A DNA stretch of 64,000 nt from Atopsyche davidsoni (GCA_022113835.1 JAILWY010000010.1:6225501-6289500); one strand, 5' to 3'. Numbered from the stretch's first letter, positions 38,201 through 52,000 are shown. Notes: generated from the letters alone by a model not told the origin. Program-made: numbers and translations.

Positions 38201-39100
38201 TGTACATGTTTAAAGATCTGACAGTTGGAACACCCCAGAGATAAGTCCTCGTTCTCGATATATTTATTTTATAAGGAAGACTTTATATTAAAATATATAT
38301 ATATATAATTTTATTTTTTACTTTATATTTAAAGATGGCAGTCCAATTATAACAATTAGATATTTCGGATTGCAATTGTCGGCTGTAAACCGTCAATTAT
38401 TTTTTGAAAAAGCACCTCCGTCGTCTGAGCGGACATGCGAGCACCTGCTGCCAAATTACTTGAAATTGTTCCCATCGCGGTGAAATGCATTTCACGTACT
38501 TTGCGTAGCTTTAGTTCCTCGTTTATTTCTTTTGGAAATTCCTCGGCTCCTCTGAAAATAAACCCAAAGTTCTTACGGACTTCAAAAAAAAATTTTTACA
38601 CTTGGTCTCAGGTTTAGAAGTCTGACTTTTGTATGCGGAATGAAATTAATAAAAATAAAAAATATTTTTAGTTTTTACGTTTTTCTGAATAACAATTCTT
38701 TATAACCTAAAATACACTATTAATAACAATTATATTGTACTGTATTTCATTTATTTCAATTATTTTAAGTACGAAACTTATGCAGGGAAAATAATTCGTA
38801 TTCACTCAAACATTTAGTGTTGCTAATTACTATCGTAGTATTTGATTATTCTAATTATGATATATACACTTTTCTCATATGATGAATGAAAACTATATAT
38901 TTGTTAAGAGTAGAATTTTGGTGCAAATATAATCCAAGTATAGTGGAGACACCGGTCGTTCCACAATGATAAAAACATGTGGAAGTTTTACTTTACAAAA
39001 ATATTGAAATGGAGCTCCAGCGAGGCCTTTTTTGTCACAAATCATAAATATTTAGAGAATAAGCTGATTTTAAAGTTTAATTTTCGTACGCATATGGTAT
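35283..39100. other. No supported gene
   Basis: A+T-rich with scattered short frames. A moderately G+C-rich 71-codon frame at 36355-36570 and a CpG-rich patch at about 36580-36620 show no recognisable motif. GAGTTCGAGTCC at about 37759 resembles a Pol III B-box, but no A-box accompanies it. Confidence 0.4.
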
Positions 39101-39133
39101 ATATTATACTCGTTCATAAATTTAATTTTTAGT

Positions 39134-39245
39134 GATTGGGTGTGTGTTTTTTCCACTTGGGTCGCATGCTCGTGTGGAGCTCGGACCACCAGCGGGATAT
39201 CGCCGTCCTTGTCGTGCTGCTCGCAGCAACGCAAGAGCGAGAGGG
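39134..39245 (-). CDS. Possible isolated coding exon
   Basis: On the - strand this G+C-rich patch reads CEQHDKDGDIPLVVRAPHEH followed by ATQVE, with G or C in most third codon positions, inside a 117-codon open frame. A pyrimidine-rich stretch ending GAGCAG (about 39217) could be the acceptor. The donor is weak (CAA|GTGGAA near 39150). Strand and position fit an ectodomain exon of the membrane protein gene about 6 kb downstream, but no phase-checked partner was found. An unrelated gene or a chance frame is equally possible. Confidence 0.25.
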
Positions 39246-42200
39246 ACGCGCCACTTAACCAGCTAGGATGCACGAGAGTAGACCTTGGAGGGTACACAAG
39301 CGGTTTCGTGTGGGGTGAACATAATTTGCGAAACCGTAAAATACTGTAAGATATTTTAACAATATTTTTTTTATGAAGAAAATAGCAAAACGTATATATT
39401 TTTTTACGAAAACAAGTACTCAAAAATGCACATAAATAAAACTGATTGCTTCACGCCTATGTTCCAAAAGACTCATTCAATTGAACAGTGATTCACAAGC
39501 TGTTAAATACTTCATATATATATTACATAAAAACTTGATTTCATTACTTCAAAACAAAATGTTATTGATTTACTATTTCAAAAAGTTTGATCTCAAAACC
39601 AATCCGTGTGACGTCATTAAATACATCATTATCTATTATATAAATTAGTTTTTCATAACTTGCTCTTTAAGATATTTCTCAGATTTTTTACGATAATATG
39701 GATGAGATAAGCATCAAAAGTGTTTCACTTTAATTAACTGTATAACGCAGAACTAATAAATTAAAATTTACTTATCAAAAGAAAAACACAGCTAATAAGC
39801 TATGTTACTTATCCAAAAAACGTTAAAATATTAGGTAAGTTAGATTAAGTTTTGTTCACCCATAATACTCCTTGAATCGTATTACACTATCCCCTATGAC
39901 CAGAATTTGTGAGCAGTAACAAGGTATAGAATGAGGATACATTTGTATCCTTTCATTTAATAAAAAAAAACATTGATTTTTATTTTCAACTTTGAATAAT
40001 CTGAAAGACAACAACGTTGTGATTTTTCGTAAGAGGACGGCTGCTGTCTTCTGCTGACAGGATTATGCTAAGCCAGATTGCTTCGTTGATTAAAAGTACC
40101 TTTACATTGTTGCAATGTGGCATTGAAATTATACTGCTCATCCTCTAACAAGAAAATATGAATGTCATCGTTGTTTAAATATTTATTATTTTTGTATAAC
40201 AAATCTATGGATAGATTTTATTATATATAATAAATATTTGGTCATTGGGTGTCATAATGGTTGTTAATTTTATATTATGCGAACGTTTTGGTAGCAGGCG
40301 TTTGGGAAATTTAAACGTGAAAAATCAATCGCTTAATAGATTTGACAATTACAGTTACATTTTCAATTACATTGAAAATTACAGAAAAATATTCTAAGAG
40401 AGTAAATCAGACAGATTTCAATCCATAATCAATAAACTACTAAATTTATTTTTCATTAATTGTGTGAAAAATAAAACAAAAAAGTATATATTAAGGCGTG
40501 CTCTTTTAACACTCCTCGTGTTTTCAAAAATACTATTTTAATCTAGTGTATGACTTATGGTCTGCTCGATTCATTCAAGATGTCTGGTCACCCGTAACTT
40601 ATTCTGTGTCCAATACAGTGGAGGAAAGCGAGTGCTGTAGGCCTTGGATAATAGCATTTGATAATGGATTACTGAGGAGGGGTATTCGCGGAGGCTAACG
40701 GTAGCGCGGGCGGTAGTCCATGTGCGGCGGTGCAGGCCGTCCGGGAGGCTTCCCCGGGAACCCCCGCGGGGTGCAAGGGAACTCTAACCCCTGAGATTTA
40801 TTGCTCAACCTGCATGTTTTACTATCCCAGCAGCTGTGATTAATGAGTCTGAGATGTGCTAAAAATATGTCTTCTCGTCAGCATCGCATTCCTGTTCTCC
40901 ATCATTCCATCCTCTCGGCTTCAGAAAGGTATTGTTAACAAGCTGTCAAACGCTGAACACGGGTCTTACCGTACATTAATTGAGTCATCAACTGCAATAC
41001 CTGCTTGGACGTATTTTTTTTATGAAAACGAAATGCATGTAACGAAAATCCATACAAAAAAAAAACTATCAAAGTATGTTTTGATTTACCGATGATATAT
41101 TTATAATTTGAATATATTTTTTTCACTTTTTTAAGCGATTGGGCCTAGCTATGGAAGAATGAACGTTTGATGTTAAATTACTTGTGAAATTTGTTTCTTG
41201 TAATATAATCTTCTCAACGTTTGAATTTTTTAATAAAAATTTCCCTGAAACTTGATGCTGAGGCTTGCATATTAATTTCGACGCGAGAGCTCTGAATTTT
41301 TTGTTAATAGATATTAATTTAATTTTTAATAAGGGTGAATGTATATGAATACAATTAAAAATAGCTTATTTTTTGTAAAATTGATTTTTCAAAAATTGTA
41401 ATTTTCCAATTTTATATTACGAATAACCAACATCTGTACATATTTCCAATTCATTAATTTATCAAAATTATGGAGACATCGGTTTTTTTAATAATATTTA
41501 AAGTATATAAGAGATCAAGTTGTAAATAACACGTTACCTTAAAACAACCCACGAAGGCCTATTGAAGTGCTTATAGCCCTTTTTAAAAATAATTTGTCCC
41601 GCCGGGAGTGTGCAATCTACAGGGTTTCTCGTTTTTAATTTAAATTTCTATTCATTTACGATATTTATGCTAAGAATACACGTCGTAATTTCAACGCAGC
41701 GAGTATGCGGCTTGCATCGGGACCACCTCTTTAAGAAAGCCGTAGTGTTGCTTTACGAGTACGACTTAAAGAAATTTCCTGAAATAAGCTTCATTCGCTG
41801 CTAGAGTTTGTTAATATTATATGTGAATTGAACACAATATGTTTCAACAAAACCTGACATTGCCTCAAAAATGTGCTGAATTTGATTCAGTATAACAGTA
41901 TCGGATAGAGTGATGAGATGTTTTTGTGAACGCGAGAATCTCATTTTTGATATTTAGTAACTGCACAGTTATCTTGACTCATTTATTATCATTGAACAGC
42001 AATTAGACAACGAGAAGTTTTCAACGAATCATCAAAATATGCATACTGAAAACCGCATCATTATTTAGTAATATTTATAACTCTACGCATACTATTACTC
42101 TAGCACTTGACGCGTTAAATAACAGCACTGATGTGCTCACAGATATGGTTTAGTGTAAATAATTAGTTTTGTGCGTTCTTTTAGCGCTGACCAGAGAATT

Positions 42201-42370
42201 TAGCAATTTTTTGGTAAACTAGGATGCACATTCAATTTCGAGTAAATAAATTTATCTGCGTGTCGCTGTGTTAATGTATTCCCTCCGGCCTCGTGGGGCG
42301 GGTGGTTCCGCGTGCACTGGTGGTGGGTTCATTATAATTCACTGTTTTTCCCCTCCCAGTGAGCGCTTAC
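39246..42370. other. No supported gene, G+C-rich patch near 40.7 kb
   Basis: Mostly A+T-rich. A compact G+C-rich patch at about 40675-40790 contains inverted runs (CCCCGGGAACCCCCGCGGGG) and no open frame. It may be a regulatory or repeat-derived island. Nothing else could be named. Confidence 0.4.
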
Positions 42371-42401
42371 CGCCGCACACCGGTTCGCTGACCAAATGCA
42401 T
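42371..42401 (-). CDS. Possible first coding exon (MHLVSEPVCG)
   Basis: On the - strand an ATG at 42401 opens ten codons that run into a good splice donor (GGCG|GTAAGC, intron from 42370). The surroundings at about 42280-42440 are CpG-rich, as at promoters. The + strand also has a perfect donor nearby (CTCAG|GTAAGAA, about 42477), so the transcribed strand is unclear. No downstream exon was matched. Confidence 0.18.
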
Positions 42402-42479
42402 TTTTTGCGAACTTAACGCGCCGAGAAATTGAAATATTATTCTTTTGAGTTATCAAGTCGAGGATCAGACTGCTCAGGT

Positions 42480-43515
42480 AAGAAAATATGACCCATAAGA
42501 AATTATTTCAACACATCGTTTTTTGGTTGAATTTATAATTTGAAATTTTCTTCTCCATACACACGTCAAGCTAATTTAGACAATGTTGTAAGATATCTGT
42601 ATAAGTACAACCTTTTTAATTAAGTATCGGTATTTCAGTGAAATGACACCGAGGATTTTTTTTTTATTGTGTGCGAAGAATAATATGATTTGTTCGATGT
42701 CAGTTTTAATGTGCTGGATTTCATTGATACAATGATTTATTTTGGATAATTTAATTATGTATTTATTCACTTATTTGAATATACCGTAAGACTTTTGTAA
42801 AAATGTCTTTAAAATTTTGAGATCTCGTTTTTGACATAAATACTGACTTCAAAAGTCTCACCGGCAATGCGCTCATATTCGCGTATGTTAAATACGTAAT
42901 TATAGAAAGACTTACGGCTTGTTATTTAACAGCCCACTTTTATATATTTTCTTTCATATTCGGCATGGCTCTCTCTCATCCTTTAAAAATCAGAGGTTTT
43001 TAAAGTTGTTTCTTTTATAATAATTTGTAAAATTCATTAAAATAATATCCAGAATATTCGCATTAAACATTAACCCTTATATTTTTATATTTGACTTAAA
43101 AAGAAAAACACACAAATATCGATTTATTTTTATTTAAATCCACTATTTCTGTATTTGGCTTTATGGCGAGTGTATTATATCGCCCGCAGTGGCCCTGTCA
43201 CTTAGCGAGTATGTTAACTTAATAATAACATGTATTCAACCAATTATATTGAAATATAAGATAACATACCAATATTTTTAGATTTTTAATGACATCAAGC
43301 TTAAGCGTTTTTTTTTTGTAGCAAATCTAATTTTTAGCATAGGATGCAAGAAAATACACATACAATCTGCATGTACAAGAAAATTCATTTTCACGTTACG
43401 AGTGCGTCTTACCTGTGTGACTAAATTCTAACAGATAGCTTAACCTGGCTTAACCTCAAAGGCTTTCAGTGTTTCATGTGTGAATCGATTACCTAAATAT
43501 TAAATTATGAATTAA
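42480..43515. other. No supported gene
   Basis: A+T-rich sequence with no recognisable exon or repeat. Confidence 0.45.
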
Positions 43516-43582
43516 GCCGGATTTGATCGAGAGACCTCGTAGTCGGAAGGCTGTGAGCCAGCCACTAGACCGCGAGGTGGTC
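43516..43582 (-). repeat. tRNA-derived SINE head
   Basis: Read on the - strand, GCGGTCTAGTGGCTGGCTCA (A-box) is followed about 35 bp later by TCGATCAAATCC (B-box). The middle (CCGACTACGAGGTCTC) matches the SINE fragment at 30.55 kb. This layout is that of lepidopteran tRNA-derived SINEs, and cloverleaf pairing is poor, so it is not a working tRNA gene. The 3' body of the element, toward lower coordinates, is A+T-rich and not delimited. Confidence 0.6.
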
Positions 43583-45655
43583 GAGGCGATGCAGGTTCCC
43601 AGAGGCCTGAAAGATCCAGCGCCCACTCGCGGCCATTTTGCATATCTCAGTCACCAATCACGAGATCATTAATTCTCGATCCCCTCGACTTGACCGGGTC
43701 ATTAGGAACCGATTTACTTGTGCTCTTCGTTCTTTTTGCACTTGTGTCGGTGCCATTGTGGTATGTGTTCACGACAGAAACTAACCAATTTTTATTTTCA
43801 CATATGTAATGATATCTCCGAGAATCTAAAATTTAATAAAGGTGGTTCCTTACTTTTCAGCAATATTATTAGTATCTGTTTTAGAATAAAATTATTTTTT
43901 TTATGCAAGTAGAAAATTTTTAACAATAGTAAACCTTTATATAATGCGGTACTCTTATAGCACGGTGTAACAACTTAATTGTTTTTCGGTTTATATTTTA
44001 CTTTTTTATAATTTTTTTTTTTGTAGTTTTCTTGTGGCGCAGTACGAATTAATATAATACGAAAGCTTAACAGTACATAGCACTCTTCTCTAAATGTTAA
44101 CACCGATTCTCATGCTTGCGGAGCTCACCAGTCGCGTCGCTGAGCCACTCGGCTGTATATTTAAAATTGTACCCAGCAAGGGTCGTTAATTCACTTCTGA
44201 GAAAAACTGCGCTAGAAATTACTACTTGGCGTGGGGAGTATTTATTTTAAATGGGTGACTTATTTTCCTGTAGATACACATTAAAGCCTTCAGTTGCATG
44301 CACTGTCAAATTAATTCTGGAAAAAACGCTTCCCTCTACACCGAATAAAAGTTACACCTAAGTTTTTAGATCACCGTGGACATAAATAAAATAACGGTAT
44401 AAATAAGTGGGATTGAAACCTTATCTTTTATCGCTTATTTAAAATATTCAATTTTAATTCACATAATGTTTTCTTGTATTTTTTTTTGGTTTTAGTTTAG
44501 ATAGATATTCACCGTGAGAAGTTGAAGTTTTAAATCAACCAATTACGAAACGCTACATTTTCTTTACACTGAGCCAGCTTAGGTTTTGATGATTTCCAAA
44601 GAATATTATATGAGGAATTTGTTGTGTCTGCTATGAGACTTATTGCGAAACCGAAATAAAAACCTTGTAAGAAATACTGTAAACAAGTCCCGCCGGTGAA
44701 ACATACACATTTAAGTAATAAATAGAAAAGGAACAATGGTGAACAAACATGAAATTATTCAAACAAAGGTGGTATTGTTTCATTTAAGGTGTCCACAAGT
44801 GTATTTTTATTAACAGCGGATATCCTTCAGTTATAAATTTCGTTCAAAAACACTTAATAACTTTTAAATTTACAAGTACTATGTGTTTCATATTAAATAG
44901 TTAAATGTTTTAGGTAATATAAAGATAAAAAGCTTATTTTGTTGTTTGAAATAATAAACATAGTTGTAAAACCAATTTGTACGGTCGATTTGTCGGACTA
45001 TTTTTATTAGGTATGGGTCCCTATGGACGTAAATTATGACCACAATAAATGCGCCATAAACAAAAGTATAAACGCTAACCTTTATGGGTAAATCTGGTAA
45101 CGTGTTATAAACAAGCCACATGCTCAAGGAAGAAACAAAACAAAAAAAATATATATCATGATTGTTACCAACGCGACCATTAATATATTCTCTATTTTTG
45201 GACTTTCGTAACTTTAAGTTTAAAATTATTTTAACGAGCCGACCAAGGTCTACCACTCGGTTATGGTGAATTTTATTACAAAACATATTTGTTAAGTACT
45301 AAGTTTGAAATAAACTTTGGATTGATGGGATACAGTTTCCTATAAAAATCAAGATGTATTTGATATTTAGAATTACGTGTTTTTAATTCATATTTGAAAA
45401 TAGGTTTAGAAATCATTACTTTGAAAAGTTATTTCCTTTGATTTTAAGGCAAGTAGTAGACGTCTTTGTATAAAAGCCGATCACGTCAATGTTGAATAGC
45501 TAGGAAACCGAAGTATATTTTTTTGGGGACACGGACAATTGATATTTTCGTTGATTGCTAAATTTAATATGTTTTGAGCGTTTACTTGCAAACGTGCTCT
45601 CCTTTGTTCTAAAATCGTATAAAGGACCAGCAAGAGCCCTCACAGGGCTAGTGTT
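43583..45655. other. No supported gene
   Basis: A+T-rich with short frames. A 132-codon - strand frame at 44888-45286 has several hydrophobic stretches but a random A+T-driven composition (Tyr, Ile, Asn, Lys, Phe) and no family resemblance. It is left unassigned. Confidence 0.4.
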
Positions 45656-46075
45656 TAATTACGTCTTCGTGCGGTTATTACGCCCAAGAGCGATCCACTC
45701 CGACATGACGACCCGAACCGCTTGCTTGTCGAAATGAAATTGAAAATAGTGTCATATAAAATGATAAATAAGTATCTTATAAAAGTGTGTGTTCGATATG
45801 TGTTCGCATGGTGACGATGCCTGCGAGCTTTTCAAGAAATGTTCGTACCTGTCGTAATTATCGTTGAGGGCCTTACAAACCCCAAGGTGTGTGTAAGTTA
45901 TGTCTTAGCGCGGTTACTATGCCCGCGAGCCATCCACTCCGACATGATGACGTGAACCGCGTGCTTGTCGATATGAAATTGAAAAGTGTTTGAAATAAAT
46001 GTCTTATTAGTGTTTAAAAATTTATAATAAATATGTGTCGTATAGAATAGTAAATATGTATCTTATAAAAGTTGA
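45656..46075. repeat. Imperfect direct repeats, about 240 bp apart, with a third degenerate copy
   Basis: The segment at 45660-45790 (GCGGTTATTACGCCC, ATCCACTCCGACATGA, CTTGTCGAAATGAAATTGAA, then ATAAGTATCTTATAAAAGTG) recurs at 45900-46070. ATCCACTCCGACATGA lies at about 45693 and 45932. A weaker third copy of the first motif sits between them at about 45800 (TTCGCATGGTGACGATGCC). The 3' parts share TATCTTATAAAAGT. This looks like a decayed tandem array with monomers of roughly 105-135 bp. The family is unknown. Confidence 0.75.
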
Positions 46076-48914
46076 TAAATAAAATTTTACGAAAATAAAA
46101 GTGTTTTAAATATACCTATTGTCACTCTCTAAGACCGCGATATCTGTGTACTTGTCGCTAACCACTGCAAAAGAATAATCATACCGTCCCGCCGTCAGTC
46201 GGTACGCGTCGAATCTAATTATCTCGTCACGAAACTGAAGTAAATAATTACAGTCCCCTCACTAGTTGTGATGACCCTGCTGCGACCGAAATAGGGTTGT
46301 CACTCCTCGATATATTTGCGAACTTTGGGGAATTCGTAAATCAAACCAGACAGAATCGATCGACTCCAAAAGCTTTCAATAAAGATTTTCTAATTGGAAA
46401 TATACTTAGAAGCCGTCCCCAACAATGATTGTCCGTTACTCTCTGTGTTAATATGGAACAAATATTTTAACGAATATTATAATTTATATCATTTACTTAA
46501 TTTTAGCTCGAATTAAAATAGTCTTATTCAAGTGAGTATAATTTTTATGGTTTTGCCAAGCAGCCAAGCGTTGTGCTTTACATATTTTTCAAAGAAATTC
46601 GCATGTAATTAATTCATTACTTTTTAATGTAGCAATAGGACTAGTGGTTTTTAGTATGAATAGAATAATTTAATGCATAGTATGTATTTTCAAATAACTT
46701 CATGGAGTTCTGAGAATGAGAAGGTAATTTTTATATATATTTTTTATCTTTTCTTAATATTAGTGTAGTAAAAAGTTTTATTGATTCTACGGTGTAGTCT
46801 CTTTTCAGTTTTGAATCATTAACCGTCAAAGCTCCATCCATTCCATAAAATTGAGTCTCGAGACCCCGGCATTCCAGTTACGAGGATTTATTAGTGAGAA
46901 CACAATGAGGGGTTTCTCGAGTTTTTTACAGAGTGATTTACTTTTTAGAATGCAACGATGAGGTAATCTAATCCAATAGATAGATTGTAAAACCCGATCT
47001 CTTTCTCATTGATTTTTTTTTAAATTACGCACTTTTCAACTTATAATAAATTACTGATGTTTAAATACTATAATTGAAACCCTTAATATTAAGAAATTCA
47101 ATATTTTTGACAGAGAGTACTTGGTGGAATTCCATTTTAATATTTTTGAATAAAATACTTGAAAAAATAAAAAAAACTTTAATATTACTTATAACATTTT
47201 ATCAAAATTAAATAAATGCACATCTTTTTACACAGTGACAATATATGTCTAGTTTAAAGTAAATTAATGTGAGGTCTATATATTTTTATGAAGAAAATTA
47301 AATTGACTAATTAATATATAAAACTGAAATATTGTTAGTATGAGATATTTGTTAAATACGTTGTATTTCTCTATTTTCATTATGAATTTATGATAGCTAT
47401 GCTACCAAGAAGAGTATACCAAAACTCGTTTAAGAAATAGAGACAAAGATAAAAAGTAGGCGGTAATCTGCAGAACTTAAATGCAAGTGTTAGTTTGCAT
47501 AATGATTTTCTCTGAGATAATATGAAATATTCAGCTCTGAAAAAAGAGGCTAAAGAGTGTCAATCAGAGATAAGCGTATAAATGCACCTCAAATTTGCAC
47601 CACTTATGAAAATAAAATCTTTAGTATCGCATTAGAGATATCAATATTCTTAATCATTTCAGCCCACGCCAAAGATTAATTAACGTCTTATGTTATTTTA
47701 CCCTCCCACGGGGTTCACGCCTGGCTTCCATCGTTCAAGTCTCGTGACGCGGACAAGAACCTTTCAATATCCGAAGATCCTACAGCAACATCACAAATTG
47801 GTTTGAAGTAAATTCAAAAATGAAATTTGATACGGTTTTAAAAAAAAATCAAATATAATATTTTTTGTTTATTCATTTTCACAGGAAGTTTTAATTAAAA
47901 TATATTTATTGATCAATTATATTAGGATATCGTTAAAATTTATATAATTTTAAAATCATTATTAATTAATGTAAAAAAGTGTTAAAAATACAGTGGTTGA
48001 CGTGTAATTTCGAATTGCATATTATCCGAATACATAAAACATTTTTAAAATATACAATATAATATTTCAATACACTACCTACAAAATTTCAATTCAACTT
48101 TAATACTGAAAGTAAAAATATTAAAATTATAAAAATACATATTTAAGTTGATTTCACGTATTTGAAAACCGTTTATAAATTAGCAGTATTAGTTAAAATT
48201 TAATTGCTATCAACTGAGTGTTTGTTGGTATATCCATATTTAGTGCATATCTATACTTAATCAACATGCCTACTCACCCGTGTCTGTGAATAATTGTAAA
48301 TTATAACGTTGCTTGGATTGTAAATATTTATTATTTATTATAAATGAACATTATTAAATGTCACTTATAATTTGTTTCATCAAAATACCTTTATAAACGC
48401 CGTAAGATAACATATGTATGTATTTTATAATAATTACAAAATTACGATTGTATTATTTTTTTAGTAATCAATAAAATCAGGAAACAAAAGTCCAAACATA
48501 CAGTTAATTAACTAACTACTCAGTTAACTAACTATTCAGTGGAAACTATGGTATTATTCATGACGCGGTGTCTGTAATCTTTTTGTCATAAATGTCGATA
48601 GCATGAAGACATGAAGTTATAACTTAAAAAATATTTACTGTGATGGAGTACTGTATTGCTTATTTCTGTGTAGTTACAATATTGCATACGGGTTTATGCG
48701 TAAAGCTTGTAATTATCAGTAAGGCAAACCGTGCGTATAGTTTTCCGCCACCGTACATATCCGTCTGAATCCAAAGTAACAGAGTATTAGTAAACTAAAA
48801 TAATAAATAACTATCTCATGACTGTCAGTATTAATTAAGTTAGAAGAATGCTATGTTAAATTGATTACCAACTCATCAATATAAAGTCTATTAAAAAAGA
48901 TTTGCGGTATTTAT
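46076..48914. other. No supported gene
   Basis: Very A+T-rich sequence with no open frame of note and no recognised repeat. Confidence 0.5.
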
Positions 48915-48960
48915 CGACGCGCAGCGATTAGCATATCGCATGGTTGGGCTCGATGCCTAG
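48915..48960 (+). repeat. tRNA-derived SINE head
   Basis: CGCGCAGCGATTAGCATATC (A-box-like) is followed by GGTTGGGCTCGATGCC (B-box-like) about 20 bp further on. The layout is that of a tRNA-derived SINE head with a shortened spacing. It is immediately followed by a 28-bp tandem repeat that may belong to the same element. Confidence 0.45.
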
Positions 48961-49041
48961 CTTACATTGGTAGAGTTGGCGGAGTTAGCTTACATTGGCT
49001 GAGCTGGCGGAGTTAGCTTACACTGGCAGAGTTGAGTATTT
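48959..49041 (+). repeat. 28-bp tandem repeat, three copies
   Basis: Units beginning AGCTTACATTGG start at 48959, 48987 and 49015. Each reads on to GGCGGAGTT, and the last one is degenerate. They directly follow a tRNA-like SINE head, with which they may form one element. Confidence 0.85.
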
Positions 49042-52000
49042 GAGCTTACTTTTTATTGACAGCCATTTTTGGTAGTGTATTTCTATACTTACTAATGGAG
49101 TCTGGCGATAAACGTTGTCATTTACGGATCGTGATCTGTAAATGTGAATGTGAAAAAAATTAATTTCAAGTATTTATAGGGGAAGAAAATCCAGCAAGAA
49201 AAATTCTCCACGATAATAAGCTTTTTTATAATTTAAAAGTAAAAAAAATAACTATAATAATAGCTAATAATAAAAAAACTTGTTTGTATTATTATTTCAT
49301 AACTTTGTATTACTTATTTTAATTAAACTTTCAAGCAACTGTTTAAAAACTATAAGTATACAACACATGTGTGGGCGTTTAATAGTTATATAAACATAAC
49401 CAATTTAAATGTACTTTTATTGTTTATAAGACAAAAACAGTTTTATTACCTACATAGAATTTGCCGAAGCCATATCTTGGTAAAGGAAGTATACAAAGAA
49501 TATAATCCTTTAAAACAAATCACTCTACTTAATCTATTAAACTCTCAATTTCAACGGATGTTTAGAAAGCCAACAGTTTTCCTTAACGGCAAATATTTGC
49601 GTAAATAAAGTAGCAAGTACGATTGGCATTCGCCTGAGGAACTCTAAGCGCGTAAGCCAGGCTTAAGGCGTGTGGTTTTATACTGATTTATAGGTAATGG
49701 CGCATTATCTGACCGGATAGGAGCTTTAATGAATAACATGTGAGCGGTGTCTATTTCGCGGATTCGAGGAGAGATCGTGCACACCTCGTTTGAATAGGGT
49801 AATGAACCGAGGCAGCCGCGACCCGCGGTGACTGCCTTATCATCTTTTTTACTCACTGGCTCAACACTGGAGAGAAAAATACTACGTCAAAAAGCAGAGA
49901 AGGCCGTGCATGCTAAAAAAAATATCGCTGTAAAACAAATGTAGCCTGTAATTTATTTATTTTTATTTTATCGATACTAAGCACAACCGTCGAAAACAAT
50001 AATCTACGAATAAAAAAGCCGTTATAAATTTTTGTTCGAATATAAAAGAAAGTTTTGTTTCAAGCGCTCAGGACTCGATAGCGTTATTAGAAGTTGTGAG
50101 TGGCCGCTGCTTTAGCAAAACAGAAACTAGCTATTAAATTAGCAATTTCGGGCATTTCTCCGGAACGCTCTTAGCGTAACGGTTCAAGCCTTGTTATTAA
50201 TTTAGTATCAAAAGCATTTGGAAAACAAGTTACCTGCTGTACACATGCCCTCAGCGTTTACTTGTTGATTTTACAGAAACAAGTTCCTTTGGACTTTTCC
50301 TAAAACCATTTAAGATTTTAGATTTAAAGACCTATTTTCAATCACATTTTACAACAAAAAACTTTAAGTTAAGCAAGTGGAATACCTTAGCCGTTTTCCC
50401 CTTTCAGCATTAATGAAAGAATAAAAAAAAGTTCCAGTCACTATTCATTCAAATTAAAGCATAATATTATATTAAAAAATTTTCCTGTTAGGAGAAAATG
50501 AGATGTTATAAATAGCACCTCAGGACATTTTTAACTAAAATGTATACCGTGATATGTTATAGCGAAATGATTTATATATGATGATGAGTTTTTTTACAGA
50601 ATTGACAATAAAACTCATGGAAGTTCTGTTGCGAACTACTTGCTGTGTGATATCTTCAAATACAACTCCAAATATTTTAACCTATGGTCACGCCTGCATC
50701 ATATTTCAAGAACACGGTCTACTGACTTTTGTTTTAGTTCATATAATAAAACATTGTTGTTTGAACCCGACCAAAGAAGTGGTATGCTAAGTCAGGTCTA
50801 CGAAGCAATGTTTTAAAAACCTCATGGGTCGATTTTTAATTAATTATTTAAAAAAATTACTACTAAACACCTACGTAATCTGGCCCAAGTCTCGTTTAAT
50901 ATAACGTAGATCGAGACTCGGGTCCGAAGCATAAATCGGACTACACACGTCTTAACACAACCTGCAGTTGATTGGCGACCCGTCGGTCGTTTGCTGGTTG
51001 AGTTGCAACGCATATAGGCCGCACAGCGGATCTTGTCATCTAAATGATGCCACTGGTTCATCTCGTCGGGTTACTATAAGTTCGCATTCGTGCTCAATGA
51101 CATCCCGGTTTTTATAGGTTCTTCGCCAGCCTATTCCTGAGATAAAACCAGATAATCAATGGATTATGAGCCTTCAGAGGGTTAAGCTAGGTTGCTTCGT
51201 TTCACCATAACTAAATAGCGTTGTGTTATTTGCAAATAGGAGGTTATCGTTGTGAGCAGTTGTTGATTTTTATTTTGCATAGCGACAAGCGTGAACAAGT
51301 TATAATAAATCAGACCGTAACTCAGCTAGCAATGACGTCCTTTAAGTTCGTATTTTCAACCTGGGCATAAAGCTCAACTTTTCAACCTGAGAACGAAGTA
51401 TGTGTTTCGAAGCAGGAGTACGCAGTCTTTTCATATTTCATAGAATATAAATTTATACTAAATTCTATGTGTTTGAGAGTTAGATTATAATATCAGTATA
51501 TTTTTAACTTAAATATTTTGTGTCGATTTCAATCTCGTCAAAATAAATACGCCTTGTAAAGCTAAAGGATTTAATATGAAGTTGTGAGTTCAAAAATTAA
51601 AATCACATTATTTATAGCGTCTCAATGAGATGAGAATTTGAAATAGTTTGATGGTGATGTTTTGAGTGAGGTGAGATGATATTAATGGAACAGTACTCTA
51701 AGAAATATATATATGTAAATGTAATTTTTTTAATATTAGGTATGTCCGTAGGTTCGCAAGCCTTTATTATTAGATATTTTGGTTTCTTGAGTTTTATGAT
51801 GTTTGATAGGATAGAAAACTTCAAGCAGCTTCACATCCGATAAACCAAATCATCTAATAAACTAAACAATATAAACTAATTTATTTAAAAAAACTAAACA
51901 AATATTGATGCCATTGGTTGAACATCCGTGTCACAGGAGTGGTAGCCATAATGCACAATATTTATATTATTACATTTTCAGAAATAAAGATTCAGTTAGT

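Noticed and set aside
44888..45286. 132-codon - strand frame with hydrophobic stretches
   Set aside because: The composition follows the A+T-rich DNA and there is no family motif. The hydrophobic segments lack the pattern of a known membrane protein family.
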